Positions 16,066-25,812 of a stretch of 64,000 nucleotides of DNA are shown one piece after another (position 1 is the stretch's first letter; every line of letters starts with the position of its first letter). Made by a program: the position numbers and the translations under genes. The notes beneath the pieces are model-generated. The model worked only from the letters and a program-made list of their open reading frames with translations, was not told where the DNA came from and ran no database searches. Source of the DNA: Pseudomonas fulva NBRC 16637 = DSM 17717 (GTDB lineage Bacteria; Pseudomonadota; Gammaproteobacteria; Pseudomonadales; Pseudomonadaceae); assembly GCF_000730565.1 (NCBI RefSeq), contig NZ_BBIQ01000011.1, positions 98,183 through 162,182 of the forward strand, written 5' to 3'.

Positions 16066-16083
16066 TGTAAGCCTTTGCTTACT
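16066..16083. promoter_or_regulatory. GacA upstream activating sequence of rsmZ
   Basis: TGTAAG-CCTTTG-CTTACT matches the known GacA box (TGTAAG-N6-CTTACA) at 11 of 12 fixed positions. It lies about 175-190 nt upstream of the expected rsmZ start, the distance seen in other Pseudomonas. It predicts strict dependence of rsmZ on GacS/GacA. Confidence 0.85.
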
Positions 16084-16221
16084 CGTTGCGTAAGCCTTTG
16101 AAGGGTGTGGCGGTAAATCATTGTCGTTTTCAAAAGCAACCTTTTCTTAAGTCATTGAAAAGGCTGAAGTATTTAGATGTGTGAAAGTTTGTAGGTCGCA
16201 ACATCCTGTGAGGAGGACGCG

Positions 16222-16249
16222 TTGCACATCCTGCTCAGATCGCTAGTAT
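16222..16249 (+). promoter_or_regulatory. rsmZ core promoter candidate
   Basis: TTGCAC (16222-16227) and TAGTAT (16244-16249) are spaced by 16 nt and place the start of transcription near 16256, at the first hairpin of the RNA. Confidence 0.65.
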
Positions 16250-16255
16250 TCGAAC

Positions 16256-16390
16256 TGTGCACACGGACACGCACAGGCACTCAGGAAGAGCGCCAAGGAC
16301 ATCGCAAGAAGCGATTTCATCAGGACGATGTACAGGACAAGCAGGGACTACGGAAAAAAATGTGGGCGGGTCAAACCGCCCCTTTTTTTT
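16256..16390 (+). ncRNA. rsmZ: Regulatory RNA RsmZ (sequesters RsmA/CsrA)
   Basis: RsmZ titrates RsmA/RsmE proteins and so relieves translational repression of secondary-metabolism, biofilm and motility genes. Seven GGA triplets are visible (16265, 16284, 16297, 16323, 16335, 16345, 16352), several between complementary arms, for example TGTGC/GCACA around the first. The RNA ends with the stem GGGCGG (16364-16369)/CCGCCC (16376-16381) and eight T. Its place between rpoS and fdxA is the conserved rsmZ locus. The 5' end is inferred from the promoter to within a few bases. Confidence 0.9.
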
Positions 16391-16511
16391 GCCTTTTTTT
16401 CAGGATCTGAGCTTTTCGATTCCAGCGCCAGATTGCATGACGCTTGTGAACAGCTCTGCCAGAACCCGCGTGACGGCGGCCACGTCTGCATGCAGGTTTT
16501 TCGCGCTAAAC

Positions 16512-16535
16512 AAAAAGGCCCTTGCGGGCCTTTTT
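16512..16535. terminator. Bidirectional terminator between rsmZ and fdxA
   Basis: AAAAAGGCCC (16512-16521) and GGGCCTTTTT (16526-16535) form a perfect stem flanked by A-rich and T-rich ends, so it can act on both strands. It closes fdxA on the minus strand and backs up the rsmZ terminator on the plus strand. Confidence 0.85.
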
Positions 16536-16551
16536 GTTTTTTCATGCGACG

Positions 16552-16875
16552 TTAACGCTGCAAGTCGGCAATCTTGCCTGGCTTGCCGTCCCACTCCTCA
16601 GCATCAGGAAGGGCATCCTTGCGCTCGGTGATGTTGGGCCAGATTTCAGCCAGTTCGGCGTTCAACTCGATGAAGTTCTCCATGCCCGATGGCACTTCGT
16701 CTTCCGAGAAAATGGCTTGTGCCGGGCACTCTGGTTCGCACAGTGCACAGTCGATGCACTCATCCGGGTGGATGACCAGGAAGTTCGGGCCTTCGTAGAA
16801 GCAGTCCACCGGACAGACTTCCACGCAGTCGGTGTATTTGCATTTGATGCAGTTGTCGGTGACGACGAAGGTCAT
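16552..16875 (-). CDS. fdxA: 7Fe ferredoxin (FdI type)
   Basis: A small electron carrier with one [3Fe-4S] and one [4Fe-4S] cluster. The 107-residue sequence has cysteines at 9, 17, 21 and 40, 43, 46, 50 in the exact spacing of Azotobacter vinelandii ferredoxin I, with extra Cys12 and Cys25, and a C-terminal tail typical of the 7Fe class. It is a monocistronic gene between rsmZ and mutS; a TAGAAT hexamer lies upstream near 16990 on the minus strand. Its redox partner could be the Fpr reductase encoded 10 kb away (inference). Confidence 0.96.
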   Translation of the reverse strand: MTFVVTDNCIKCKYTDCVEVCPVDCFYEGPNFLVIHPDECIDCALCEPECPAQAIFSEDEVPSGMENFIELNAELAEIWPNITERKDALPDAEEWDGKPGKIADLQR

Positions 16876-17014
16876 TTCTAGTTCTCTCCTCAGGCGACGG
16901 CGGCGGCCCTTCCTCTCGGGCCGCGCGGTTTGCGGGTTTTGGCTGCAGGCCAGGCTAATAACCGTGCAGTACCAGCAAACCGCGGCGGATTCTACCAGCT
17001 TGTCATGGCTGCCG

Positions 17015-19588
17015 TTATAACAGGTTCTTTAGTTGATATAGCATTTCGATAGCTTGGCGCGGTGTCATGTCATCAAGCTGCAGCTTGCCCAGTTTCTCGA
17101 TGGCTGGGTGAGGCAGGCTGGCGAACAGGTCGCTCTGGTGCGGCACTTGTGGTGCATCCTGCGCTTTCGTGACCTGAGTCGAGTCGTGCGGCAGGCTGGT
17201 GGTTTCCAGGCGTGACAGGTGCTCACGGGCGCGCTGGATGACCACCGCCGGTACACCTGCCAGTTGCGCAACCGCCAGGCCATAGCTCTGGCTCGCAGGC
17301 CCTGGCAGCACGTGGTGCAGGAACACGATACGGTCGTTGTGCTCCGTTGCATTGAGGTGCACGTTAGCCACCAGCGGCTCACTGTCGGGCAACACGGTCA
17401 GTTCGAAATAGTGGGTAGCGAACAAGGTGTAGGCCCGCAGGCGCGCCAGGCGTTCGGCTGCTGCCCAGGCCAGCGACAGGCCATCGAAGGTACTGGTGCC
17501 GCGGCCAACTTCGTCCATCAGCACCAGGCTGCGGTCGGTTGCGTTGTGCAGGATATTGGCGGTTTCGCTCATTTCCACCATGAAGGTGGAGCGCCCGCCT
17601 GCCAGGTCGTCGCTCGAGCCAATGCGGGTGAAGATGCGGTCGACCACCGACAGCTCGCAGCGCGCTGCTGGAACGAAGCTGCCGATGTGCGCCATCAGCA
17701 CGATCAGTGCGGTCTGGCGCATGTACGTGGACTTACCACCCATGTTCGGCCCGGTGATGATCAGCATCCGCGTACTGTCGTCCAGGCCCAGGTCGTTGGC
17801 CACGAACGGCGTGGTGAGCACCTGCTCGACCACCGGGTGACGCCCCTGCTCGATGCGCAGGCACGGCTCGTCGACGAAGCGTGGGCAGTTCAGGTCCAGG
17901 TTCAGGGCACGCTCTGCCAGGTTGCTGAGCACGTCCAGTTCGGCCAGGGCGGCGGCACTGTCCTGCAGTGGCGCCAAGTGGCTGATCAGGGTCTCCAGCA
18001 GCGCGTCGTAGAGCATCTTTTCCCGGGCCAGGGCGCGGCTCTTGGCCGACAGCGCCTTGTCCTCGAATGCCTTGAGTTCCGGCGTGATGAAACGCTCGGC
18101 GCCCTTGAGGGTCTGCCGGCGGATGTAGTCGACCGGGGCCTGCTCGGCCTGCTTGGAAGGCAGCTCGATGAAATAGCCATGCACACGGTTGTAGCCGACC
18201 TTGAGGTTGGCAAGGCCGGTGCGCGCCTTCTCACGCGCCTCGAGGTCGATCAGGAACTGCCCGGCGTTTTCGCTGATGGCCAGTAGCTCGTCGAGCTCGC
18301 TGTCGTAGCCGGTCTTGAGCACGCCTCCATCACGGATCACGGCAGGCGGGTTGTCGACCACCGCACGCTCCAGCAGGCTGGCCAGCTCCGGGTAGGTGCC
18401 GGTGATCGCGGCCAGGCGTGCCAGGTGCGGCGCCTCGAGCTCGGTCATTGCATTCTGCAGCTCGGGCAGGGCGCCCAGTGCGTCTCGCAACCGCGCCAGG
18501 TCGCGTGGGCGGGCGTTGCGCAAGCCGATACGGGCCAGGATGCGCTCGATATCGCCGATTTCCTTGAGCTGGGGTTGCAGCTTTTCGAACCGGTAGCTGT
18601 CGAGCAGGCAGCGGATCGAATCCTGGCGGGCCTGTATGACCTTGAGGTCGCGCAGCGGACGGTTCAGCCAGCGGCTCAGCAGGCGGCTGGCCATGGCCGT
18701 CTGGCAGCGATCGACGACCGATTGCAGGGTATTGTCACGCCCACCTGCCAGGTTGACGTCCAGCTCCAGGTTGCGACGGCTGGCCCCGTCGAGGATGACG
18801 GTGTCGTCCAGGCGCTCGTGACGCAGGCTGCGCAAGTGCGGCAGGGCCGTACGCTGGGTTTCCTTGGCATAGGCCAGCAGGCAGCCGGCGGCGCCGATGG
18901 CCAGGGTCAGCTTGTCACAGCCAAAGCCCTTGAGGTCCTTGGTGGCAAATTGTTGGCAGAGCGCTTTGCGCGCCGAGTCGCGGTCAAAGTCCCAGGGCGC
19001 TCGGCGACGCGCACCGGGGCGTTTCTCGGCAGGCAGGTCGCGTGGCCAGTCATCCGGGATGAGCAGCTCGACCGGGTTGAGGCGGTCCAGTTCAGCCAGC
19101 AGGGTTTCCCAGCCTTTGATCTCCTGGACGCCGAAGTGACCGCTGGTGATGTCGAGCACGGCCAGGCCAAACAGGCGCTCGTCGCCCAGCAGCGCTGCGA
19201 TCAGGTTGTCACGGCGCTCATCGAGCAGCGCTTCGTCGCTGACGGTACCTGGCGTGATGATGCGCACGACCTGGCGCTCGACCGGCCCCTTGCTGGTGGC
19301 CGGGTCGCCGATCTGCTCGCAGATGACCACCGATTCGCCCAGCTTGACCAGCTTGGCTAGGTAACCCTCGAGGGAATGAAACGGCACCCCGCACATGGGA
19401 ATGGACTGGCCGGCGGACTGCCCGCGCGCGGTCAGGGTGATGTCCAGCAGGCTGGCGGCCTTTTTCGCATCTTCATAGAAGATCTCGTAGAAGTCGCCCA
19501 TGCGATAGAACATCAGCTGGTCCGGATGCTGGTTTTTCAGCTTCCAGTACTGCTGCATCATTGGGGTATGTGCGGAGAGATCGGACAT
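17015..19588 (-). CDS. mutS: DNA mismatch repair protein MutS
   Basis: MutS recognises base mismatches and small loops and starts methyl-independent strand repair with MutL in pseudomonads. The product of 857 residues begins [18 protein letters not shown]; the mismatch-reading Phe-x-Glu is in MGDFYEIF, and the ABC-type ATPase has Walker [22 protein letters not shown] and the ATHYFEL switch. The frame stays open upstream to 19690, but homology and AAGG spacing support 19588. It is divergent from pncC across a 199-nt gap that in other pseudomonads often holds a tailocin cluster. Confidence 0.97.
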   Translation of the reverse strand: MSDLSAHTPMMQQYWKLKNQHPDQLMFYRMGDFYEIFYEDAKKAASLLDITLTARGQSAGQSIPMCGVPFHSLEGYLAKLVKLGESVVICEQIGDPATSKGPVERQVVRIITPGTVSDEALLDERRDNLIAALLGDERLFGLAVLDITSGHFGVQEIKGWETLLAELDRLNPVELLIPDDWPRDLPAEKRPGARRRAPWDFDRDSARKALCQQFATKDLKGFGCDKLTLAIGAAGCLLAYAKETQRTALPHLRSLRHERLDDTVILDGASRRNLELDVNLAGGRDNTLQSVVDRCQTAMASRLLSRWLNRPLRDLKVIQARQDSIRCLLDSYRFEKLQPQLKEIGDIERILARIGLRNARPRDLARLRDALGALPELQNAMTELEAPHLARLAAITGTYPELASLLERAVVDNPPAVIRDGGVLKTGYDSELDELLAISENAGQFLIDLEAREKARTGLANLKVGYNRVHGYFIELPSKQAEQAPVDYIRRQTLKGAERFITPELKAFEDKALSAKSRALAREKMLYDALLETLISHLAPLQDSAAALAELDVLSNLAERALNLDLNCPRFVDEPCLRIEQGRHPVVEQVLTTPFVANDLGLDDSTRMLIITGPNMGGKSTYMRQTALIVLMAHIGSFVPAARCELSVVDRIFTRIGSSDDLAGGRSTFMVEMSETANILHNATDRSLVLMDEVGRGTSTFDGLSLAWAAAERLARLRAYTLFATHYFELTVLPDSEPLVANVHLNATEHNDRIVFLHHVLPGPASQSYGLAVAQLAGVPAVVIQRAREHLSRLETTSLPHDSTQVTKAQDAPQVPHQSDLFASLPHPAIEKLGKLQLDDMTPRQAIEMLYQLKNLL

Positions 19589-19787
19589 GGTCGGCCTTAC
19601 AGCGGGTGATCTGGTTGGCAAGGGTAAACCGGCAATGGTACAGGCTTTTTCGGTGCGATGCAGGCGCCGAACGCCGTGCCTGCCCACCATGGGTGCCGCG
19701 CCAGGGGCTTGGAAAACCTGAACGTTTGCCGGGCAAGCTTCTCTATTGGGGTGATAGGGTAGTAGTCAGTCTACAAGGAGCCCTCGC

Positions 19788-20270
19788 ATGGACCCGATTA
19801 CCACACTCGCCACTCGCCTGGGTGACCACCTTCAACGCCTGGGGGCGCATGTGAGCACCGCCGAATCCTGTACCGGCGGCGGCATTGCCGAGGCCATTAC
19901 CCGGATTGCCGGCAGCTCGGCCTGGTTCGAAGCCGGCTACGTGACCTATTCCAACCGGCAAAAAACGCGTCAGCTGGGGGTGCCCGAAGCGTTGTTCGGG
20001 CAGGTGGGCGCCGTAAGTCAGGAGGTGGTCGAGGCCATGGTCAAGGGCGCGCAGCTGGCCAGCGGCGCCCGCTTTGCCGTGGCGGTCAGCGGAGTGGCCG
20101 GCCCCGGCGGCGGTTCGGCCGACAAGCCCGTGGGGACTGTATGGTTGGCCTGGAGCGATGGCCAGCAGGTCGTCAGCGAGCGTCGTCAGTTCGACGGCGA
20201 CCGCGAGGCCGTGCGGCGCCAGACCGTCATCGCCGCCTTAGAAGGCTTGTTACAGCTTGGCATCGGTTAA
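19788..20270 (+). CDS. pncC: Nicotinamide-nucleotide amidase (CinA C-terminal domain)
   Basis: PncC deamidates nicotinamide mononucleotide to nicotinate mononucleotide, recycling NAD after ligase reactions. The 160-residue single-domain protein has STAESCTGGG near residues 23-32 and SGVAGPGGGSADKPVGTVW, the CinA-C signatures; the N-terminal domain of full CinA is absent, as is usual in Pseudomonas. AAGGAG precedes the ATG. It is followed by recA, an order common in the genus (pncC-recA-recX). Confidence 0.94.
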   Translation: MDPITTLATRLGDHLQRLGAHVSTAESCTGGGIAEAITRIAGSSAWFEAGYVTYSNRQKTRQLGVPEALFGQVGAVSQEVVEAMVKGAQLASGARFAVAVSGVAGPGGGSADKPVGTVWLAWSDGQQVVSERRQFDGDREAVRRQTVIAALEGLLQLGIG

Positions 20271-20314
20271 ATCGAAATCGGGGGTTTGCTCGAACGCTCG
20301 CCTGTGGAATAATA

Positions 20315-20330
20315 CTGGCTACTTATACAG
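20315..20330. promoter_or_regulatory. LexA (SOS) box of recA
   Basis: CTGGCTACTTATACAG fits CTG-N10-CAG, the LexA half-site pattern, 43 nt before the recA ATG. It predicts SOS induction of recA and probably recX. Confidence 0.8.
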
Positions 20331-20372
20331 TTATCCGGCCATCAGGGCCAAGTCGAACACGTGAGGATTTCA

Positions 20373-21440
20373 ATGGACGACAACAAGAAGCGCGCCTTGG
20401 CTGCGGCCCTGGGTCAAATCGAACGTCAATTCGGTAAGGGCGCGGTCATGCGCATGGGCGACCATGAGCGCCAAGCCATCCCTTCCATTTCTACCGGCTC
20501 TCTGGGGCTGGACATCGCCCTGGGTATCGGCGGTCTGCCAAAAGGCCGTATCGTCGAAATTTACGGCCCGGAATCGTCAGGTAAAACCACGCTCACGCTC
20601 TCGGTCATCGCCGAAGCCCAGAAAAGTGGCGCCACCTGTGCGTTCGTCGATGCCGAGCATGCTCTTGATCCGGAGTACGCTGGCAAACTGGGCGTCAACG
20701 TAGACGACCTGCTGGTTTCGCAGCCTGACACGGGTGAGCAGGCGCTGGAAATTACCGACATGTTGGTACGGTCCAACGCGGTCGACGTCATCATCGTCGA
20801 CTCCGTGGCGGCGCTGGTACCCAAGGCTGAAATCGAAGGCGAAATGGGTGACATGCACGTGGGCTTGCAGGCTCGTCTGATGTCCCAGGCGCTGCGCAAG
20901 ATCACCGGTAACATCAAGAACGCCAACTGCCTGGTTATCTTCATCAACCAGATCCGTATGAAGATCGGCGTGATGTTCGGTAGCCCGGAAACCACCACCG
21001 GCGGCAACGCACTGAAGTTCTATGCCTCGGTTCGCCTGGACATCCGCCGCACCGGTGCAGTCAAGGAAGGCGACGAGGTGGTGGGTAGTGAAACCCGCGT
21101 CAAGATCGTCAAGAACAAGGTGGCGCCACCGTTCCGTCAAGCGGAATTCCAGATTCTGTACGGCAAGGGTATCTACCGTAACGGTGAAATCATCGACCTG
21201 GGCGTGTCTCAGGGCCTGGTCGAGAAATCGGGCGCCTGGTACAGCTACCAAGGCAACAAGATCGGTCAGGGCAAGGCGAATGCTGCCAAGTACCTGCATG
21301 AGAATCCCGCTATCGGTAGCGAAATCGAGAAGCAGATCCGCGACAAGCTGCTCAATGCCGGTGCTGTAGCCGCTGCTGCCAAGGCTGCAGCCGCACAGGC
21401 CGATGCGGGTGACGTGGCCGAAGCCGAAGCTGGCTATTGA
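20373..21440 (+). CDS. recA: Recombinase RecA
   Basis: RecA forms filaments on single-stranded DNA, drives strand exchange and activates LexA self-cleavage. The 355-residue product begins [17 protein letters not shown]; Walker [10 protein letters not shown] is near residues 66-74, followed by the L2 loop [19 protein letters not shown]. The acidic/alanine-rich C-terminus is typical. GAGG is suitably placed before ATG 20373; an in-frame ATG at 20361 is not supported. A LexA box lies upstream and recX follows 20 nt downstream. Confidence 0.98.
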   Translation: MDDNKKRALAAALGQIERQFGKGAVMRMGDHERQAIPSISTGSLGLDIALGIGGLPKGRIVEIYGPESSGKTTLTLSVIAEAQKSGATCAFVDAEHALDPEYAGKLGVNVDDLLVSQPDTGEQALEITDMLVRSNAVDVIIVDSVAALVPKAEIEGEMGDMHVGLQARLMSQALRKITGNIKNANCLVIFINQIRMKIGVMFGSPETTTGGNALKFYASVRLDIRRTGAVKEGDEVVGSETRVKIVKNKVAPPFRQAEFQILYGKGIYRNGEIIDLGVSQGLVEKSGAWYSYQGNKIGQGKANAAKYLHENPAIGSEIEKQIRDKLLNAGAVAAAAKAAAAQADAGDVAEAEAGY

Positions 21441-21460
21441 TCACGCGACCGTAGCCGAAC

Positions 21461-21928
21461 ATGCCTGCCGTACTCGACACTCCCGTCGCCATTCGGCGGG
21501 CAGCCATGGACCTGCTTGCGCGACGTGAGCATGGTCGCGTGGAATTGACCCGCAAGTTACTTCAGCGCGGGGCGTTGCAGACGCTGATCGAGCCTGAGCT
21601 CGATCGGCTGAGCGACGAAGGCCTGCTGAGTGAAGCTCGTTATCTGGAAAGCTTCATTCGCTATCGATCCAGTTCAGGTTATGGCCCTGCCCGAATCCGT
21701 GAGGAGCTCGGGCAGCGCGGCTTGGCGCGTGGTGATATCGACGCGGCGCTTCGCGAGAGTCAAATCGACTGGGGCGAGCGGCTGTTTGAAGTATGGCAGC
21801 GCAAATATGCCGGGCAACGCCCTGAAGACCCCAAGGCGCGTGCGCAGCAAATGCGTTTCCTCGCTTATCGCGGTTTCCCCATGGACATGATTGGCAGGCT
21901 GCTTAGTGGTCGAGGCTGGGACGACTGA
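21461..21928 (+). CDS. recX: RecA modulator RecX
   Basis: RecX binds and limits RecA filaments. The 155-residue product consists of three-helix repeats typical of the family ([54 protein letters not shown]). It lies 20 nt after recA and is almost surely cotranscribed by read-through, as in other gammaproteobacteria. The length is normal. Confidence 0.95.
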   Translation: MPAVLDTPVAIRRAAMDLLARREHGRVELTRKLLQRGALQTLIEPELDRLSDEGLLSEARYLESFIRYRSSSGYGPARIREELGQRGLARGDIDAALRESQIDWGERLFEVWQRKYAGQRPEDPKARAQQMRFLAYRGFPMDMIGRLLSGRGWDD

Positions 21929-21943
21929 GCGCACAGCCTGCGC

Positions 21944-23053
21944 CTAGGATAGATCCGGCAAACGCTGTTCAAGGCAGGTCGGTGGCGCAACAGCCCAATG
22001 TTGCGGCAGATTGATGAAGTCCACCAGCTCTCGCAGTCGGCCTTGATCACGGCCGGTAAAAGCGAAGCACAGGCGTGTCAGGTGCCCAAAATCCCCGGTC
22101 TCGTTTTCGACATTGCTGTCAGGCGTTTGCTCGAAGCTGCCGCTCAGGCAGAGATCACTAAACCGCTCGCCAATTGCGTGCAACGCTTCGGGCGTGAGTG
22201 GCCGGTGCATGCGCAGGACGAACTGGCGTTTCAGCCAGCGGCTGGAGTGGTAGTTTCGGTAAAACTGATTGATTTCCTCGACAGCTTCGTCAGCACTGTG
22301 CACCAGGCGCAGCAGCTTGAGGTCGCCTGGGAGGATGTAGCGGTTGTCTTGCAACTGATGGCGAATGAACGTCAGGCAGTCCTGCCAGAAAGTACCCTGC
22401 GGCGAGTCCAACAGCACCACCGGTACCAGCGGGCTCTTGCCTGTCTGGATAAGCGTCAGCACTTCCAGTGCCTCATCGAGCGTACCGAACCCTCCGGGGC
22501 ACAACACCAGCGCGTCTGCTTCCTTGACGAAAAACAACTTGCGAATGAAAAAGAAGTGAAACGACAGCAGCTTGTCGGTGCCGTCTATGGTTGGGTTGGC
22601 ATGTTGCTCGAAGGGCAGGGTGATGTTGAAGCCAAGGCTGTTGTCGGCGCCTGAACCTTCATGGGCGGCGGCCATGATACCGCCACCACCCCCGGTGATG
22701 ACCATCAGGTCCGAGCGGGCCAGCGCAGCACCCAGCTCACGGGCCAGGGCATACATGGGATGCTCCAGCGGCGTACGCGCCGAGCCGAAGACGGTGACCT
22801 TGCGGCGATGCTTGTGGCGACGCAGTGCGCGAAAGGACTGGTCGAGTTCGCGCAGCGCTTGCAGGGTGATCTTGGTGCTCCAGCGGTCGGCATCGTCATG
22901 GGCCATGCGCAGGACCGTCAGCATCATGTCGCGATAGAGGGGCAGGTTGGGGCTATCGGGGGCCACGCGTTCGAGTTGCGCGTCGATGTAGCTCAGGTCG
23001 ATGTCATGATCGCGGAAGTGGCTGTAAAGCAGGTCATTCGATTGATAGGGCAT
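21944..23053 (-). CDS. LOG-family protein (lysine-decarboxylase-like nucleosidase fold)
   Basis: A 369-residue protein with the LOG/TIGR00730-like core: TVFGSARTPLEHP, GGGGGIMAAAHEG near the middle, and the diagnostic CPGGFGTLDE. LOG proteins hydrolyse nucleoside 5'-monophosphates at the glycosidic bond; the old name lysine decarboxylase is a misnomer. This protein has extra segments of about 100 residues on each side of the core, so substrate and role are not certain. ATG 23053 is preceded by GGAG. It is convergent with recX (15 nt between stops). Confidence 0.85.
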   Translation of the reverse strand: MPYQSNDLLYSHFRDHDIDLSYIDAQLERVAPDSPNLPLYRDMMLTVLRMAHDDADRWSTKITLQALRELDQSFRALRRHKHRRKVTVFGSARTPLEHPMYALARELGAALARSDLMVITGGGGGIMAAAHEGSGADNSLGFNITLPFEQHANPTIDGTDKLLSFHFFFIRKLFFVKEADALVLCPGGFGTLDEALEVLTLIQTGKSPLVPVVLLDSPQGTFWQDCLTFIRHQLQDNRYILPGDLKLLRLVHSADEAVEEINQFYRNYHSSRWLKRQFVLRMHRPLTPEALHAIGERFSDLCLSGSFEQTPDSNVENETGDFGHLTRLCFAFTGRDQGRLRELVDFINLPQHWAVAPPTCLEQRLPDLS

Positions 23054-23124
23054 GCAACTTCTCCTTCTGCACCTCATCAATCTAGCCCTTTAGCACCGGT
23101 CACGCCCAGCCCATATCAGGGCGT

Positions 23125-23144
23125 CGGGCGCATGAGGGCGCCCG
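23125..23144 (-). terminator. Hairpin after the QSregVF gene
   Basis: CGGGCGC (23125-23131) and GCGCCCG (23138-23144) form a 7-bp stem in the short gap between two minus-strand genes. No T-tract is visible in the minus direction, so termination may be partial. Confidence 0.35.
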
Positions 23145-23171
23145 GACGGGGCTTGAGCGGTAGTCGAAGAT

Positions 23172-23591
23172 TTACTTCTTCTTGTTACCGGCAACGCAGC
23201 TGGCGCTGTCGAAGGCCTGATCCATCAACGGCTGATTGGTCTTGTAGACCGTGAAGCGGTACACCATCACTGCGCCCTTGGACATCAGGTTGCGGAACCC
23301 GCTGTTGCGGCAAACGCTGTCGCCCAACTGGCTACGCACCTGCTCAGGGTTGGCCTGCATGCGCGCAGCATGGTCGGCGCGTACGCTGAGATGATTGATC
23401 AGGGCCTTGCCTTCGACGGTATAGCCTTGGTCGAGAATGTCTTCGTTGATGGCGCGGGGTGTGCCGACGCTGCTTTCCTTGGCAACCTTTTGCAGCATCG
23501 TGTTCAGGTCATAGTCCTGCTTGGAAGCCGCCTGGGCTGCAAGTGGCAATGCGAGCAGCAAGCTCAGGGCGGGGGCGATAAGGCGCAGCAT
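23172..23591 (-). CDS. QSregVF-family secreted/periplasmic protein
   Basis: A 139-residue protein with a clear signal peptide (MLRLIAPALSLLLALPLAAQA) and a mature part containing KVAKESSVGTPRAINEDILD, which I recognise as the family of P. aeruginosa PA3611, called putative quorum-sensing-regulated virulence factor. Two cysteines (in SVCRNSG and ASCVAGN) could form a disulphide. The family has a known fold but no firm biochemical function. The start is placed at the signal peptide with AGGAG upstream; the frame is open farther upstream but without coding support. In P. aeruginosa the homologue also lies near recA. Confidence 0.75.
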   Translation of the reverse strand: MLRLIAPALSLLLALPLAAQAASKQDYDLNTMLQKVAKESSVGTPRAINEDILDQGYTVEGKALINHLSVRADHAARMQANPEQVRSQLGDSVCRNSGFRNLMSKGAVMVYRFTVYKTNQPLMDQAFDSASCVAGNKKK

Positions 23592-23801
23592 GGATCTCTC
23601 CTGGTTCGGTGACTGGCGCTTGGACAGGCAAGGACAGGCGGCGTTCCGTAATCGCTGCCGCCCGTATGGCGCTTGAAATCGCGAGTATAGGGGCGCACTG
23701 GTCGTCTGCACAGCAACTGGCCAGCATTCTGGTAAACTGCCGGCCGTTTTCAATCGAGCAATTGCTGTGACTGCCACCTCTCTTCTGCACCGCGTGCCGG
23801 C

Positions 23802-24512
23802 ATGAGTCATGCCGTCGCACGGCTGCGCGCCGAACGCCTGGCACGCAGCAACAAACCCTTCGTCGCACGCGGCTCACGTGCCGAGCGTTGCCCGGGCTGC
23901 CGGGTCATCGCCACGCATTGCCTGTGTGACTGGAAGCCCAGTGTCAGTGCCGAGTCGGGCATCTGCCTGTTGATGCACGATACCGAGCCGCTCAAGCCAA
24001 CCAACACCGGCTGGCTCATCGCTGACCTGATCGAAGACACATCAGCCTTCGGCTGGCTGCGAACCTCGGTAAACGAAGGCTTGCTGGCATTGCTCGATGA
24101 CCCGCAATGGCAGCCGTACATCGTGTTCCCGGGTGAATTCGTGGCGCCGGAGCGCGTCGTGACGGACGTGGTGCGCTCGCCTGAGAAGCGGCCATTGTTC
24201 ATCCTGCTCGACGCCACCTGGACCGAGGCGCGCAAGATGTTCCGCAAAAGTCCGTACCTGGAGCGTTTTCCGGTGCTCAGCCTGCAGCCCGAGCAGATGT
24301 CGCGCTACCGCCTGCGCCGCTCGCGGCGCGATGACCACTTCTGCACGGCGGAAGTAGCCGCCATGTGCCTGGACCTGGCTGGGGACCACCTCGCCTCACA
24401 GGCACTGGATGCCTATCTGGACGTCTTCAGCTTGCACTACCTCAGTGGCAAGCGTCGCCTGCCTCTGGATGAGCAGGATGCTGTTCACCAGCGCCTGCAT
24501 ACCTTCCTATAG
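23802..24512 (+). CDS. tapT: DTW-domain tRNA-uridine aminocarboxypropyltransferase
   Basis: DTW-domain enzymes of this type transfer the 3-amino-3-carboxypropyl group of S-adenosylmethionine to uridine of tRNA (acp3U47 by E. coli TapT/YfiP). The 236-residue product has an N-terminal zinc-finger-like cluster (CPGCRVIATHCLCDW), the motif LDATWTEARKM and RRSRRDDHFCTAEVAA. The predicted function follows the characterised family members; no modification data can be read here. It is divergent from the QSregVF gene with a 210-nt gap. Confidence 0.8.
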   Translation: MSHAVARLRAERLARSNKPFVARGSRAERCPGCRVIATHCLCDWKPSVSAESGICLLMHDTEPLKPTNTGWLIADLIEDTSAFGWLRTSVNEGLLALLDDPQWQPYIVFPGEFVAPERVVTDVVRSPEKRPLFILLDATWTEARKMFRKSPYLERFPVLSLQPEQMSRYRLRRSRRDDHFCTAEVAAMCLDLAGDHLASQALDAYLDVFSLHYLSGKRRLPLDEQDAVHQRLHTFL

Positions 24513-24687
24513 TCCAAGGGGCAGCCTACCGGCTTTGGTTCATAATGGCCGGCATGCCGCCGAGGCGGGTTGAACGACTGGCAGGCTGGCTTGACCTTTG
24601 CCGTTGCCGCTCGGCATCCTTGGCGCCGATTCCCGCCAACGTGCCCGTGTCGACGGGCCCTTGGTACAGAACAGGATCCTTAGATCG

Positions 24688-25338
24688 ATGGCCACATATG
24701 AAATCCTGATTGCCGATGACCACCCGCTGTTTCGCGGTGCACTGCGCCAGGCCGTAACCCTGGGCATGGGCCCGGACGTGCGCCTGGTGGAAGTGGCAAG
24801 TATCGCCGAGCTGGAAAACCGCCTGAGCGAGAAGGCAGACTGGGACCTGGTGCTGCTGGACCTGAACATGCCGGGTGCCTATGGTTTTTCCGGATTGGTC
24901 CTGCTGCGCGGGCAGTACCCGCAGATACCGGTGGTGATGGTTTCGGCGCAGGAGGAGGCTGCGGTCGTGGTCAAGTCCCGCGAGTTCGGCGCCAGCGGGT
25001 TCATTCCCAAATCGAGCACCCTTGAAGTGATTCAGGATGCGGTGCGCAAAGTGCTCGATGGCGACGTGTGGTGGCCACCGCAGGCGTTCGAGAAGGTCGA
25101 TGTGCCTGCCGAAGCGAAGGCTGCCAGCGAAGGCCTCGCTAGCCTCACGCCGCAGCAGTTTCGGGTGCTGACCATGGTCTGCGAGGGCTTGCTGAACAAG
25201 CAGATCGCCTACGAGCTGAGTGTGTCCGAAGCTACCATCAAGGCCCATGTGACGGCCATTTTCCGCAAACTGGGCGTGCGCACGCGCACCCAGGCCGCTT
25301 TGTTGCTGCAACAACTTGAATCGGTTGCAAGCACCTGA
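24688..25338 (+). CDS. erdR: LuxR/NarL-family response regulator (ErdR-like)
   Basis: The 216-residue product has a receiver domain (acidic pocket Asp10/Asp11, phospho-acceptor about Asp58 in LVLLDLNMPG, Lys in FIPKSS) and a C-terminal GerE helix-turn-helix (LTPQQFRVLTMVCEGLLNKQIAYELSVSEATIKAHV). It resembles ErdR, which controls acetate and ethanol catabolism in P. aeruginosa, and as there is followed by dgkA. No kinase gene is adjacent. The start is placed at MATYEILIADDH with AGGA upstream; the frame is open back to 24598. Confidence 0.8.
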   Translation: MATYEILIADDHPLFRGALRQAVTLGMGPDVRLVEVASIAELENRLSEKADWDLVLLDLNMPGAYGFSGLVLLRGQYPQIPVVMVSAQEEAAVVVKSREFGASGFIPKSSTLEVIQDAVRKVLDGDVWWPPQAFEKVDVPAEAKAASEGLASLTPQQFRVLTMVCEGLLNKQIAYELSVSEATIKAHVTAIFRKLGVRTRTQAALLLQQLESVAST

Positions 25339-25411
25339 CTGTACGTGGCTTCACGCTTTTTTGACCCTTGCCAGCCTAGTCTGCCGGCCTTTTTGTAGCT
25401 AAGCGAACCTC

Positions 25412-25780
25412 ATGACGCCATCACCTTTTAAGGGCCAGACTGGCCTGAAACGAATCCTCAACGCCGCAGGCTATTCCCTGGACGGGCTGCGCGCCGCCTT
25501 CAAGGGCGAGGCTGCGTTCCGCCAGCTGGTGCTGCTCAACGTCGTGCTGGTGCCTGTTGCATTCTGGTTGCCGGTAAGCCGTGCGGAGCGGGCGATCATG
25601 ATCGCGGTGTGCCTGCTTGGACTGATCGTCGAGCTGTTCAATTCGGCGGTGGAGGCGGCGATCGATCGCATTTCTCTCGAACGCCACCCGTTGTCGAAAA
25701 ACGCCAAGGACATGGGCAGCGCTGCCCAGCTGGTGTCGTTGTGCATGGTGGCGATCGTGTGGGGCGTGATCCTGCTGTAG
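25412..25780 (+). CDS. dgkA: Diacylglycerol kinase
   Basis: DgkA phosphorylates diacylglycerol released in membrane-derived glycan synthesis, returning it to phospholipid synthesis. The 122-residue inner-membrane protein has three hydrophobic segments and the family signature IVELFNSAVEAAIDRI with the catalytic Glu, followed by KNAKDMGSAAQ. The Shine-Dalgarno is weak. It sits 73 nt after the erdR-like gene. Confidence 0.95.
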   Translation: MTPSPFKGQTGLKRILNAAGYSLDGLRAAFKGEAAFRQLVLLNVVLVPVAFWLPVSRAERAIMIAVCLLGLIVELFNSAVEAAIDRISLERHPLSKNAKDMGSAAQLVSLCMVAIVWGVILL

Positions 25781-25812
25781 AGCTGCACCGTGGGGCGCAG
25801 CGCCTGGACGGC

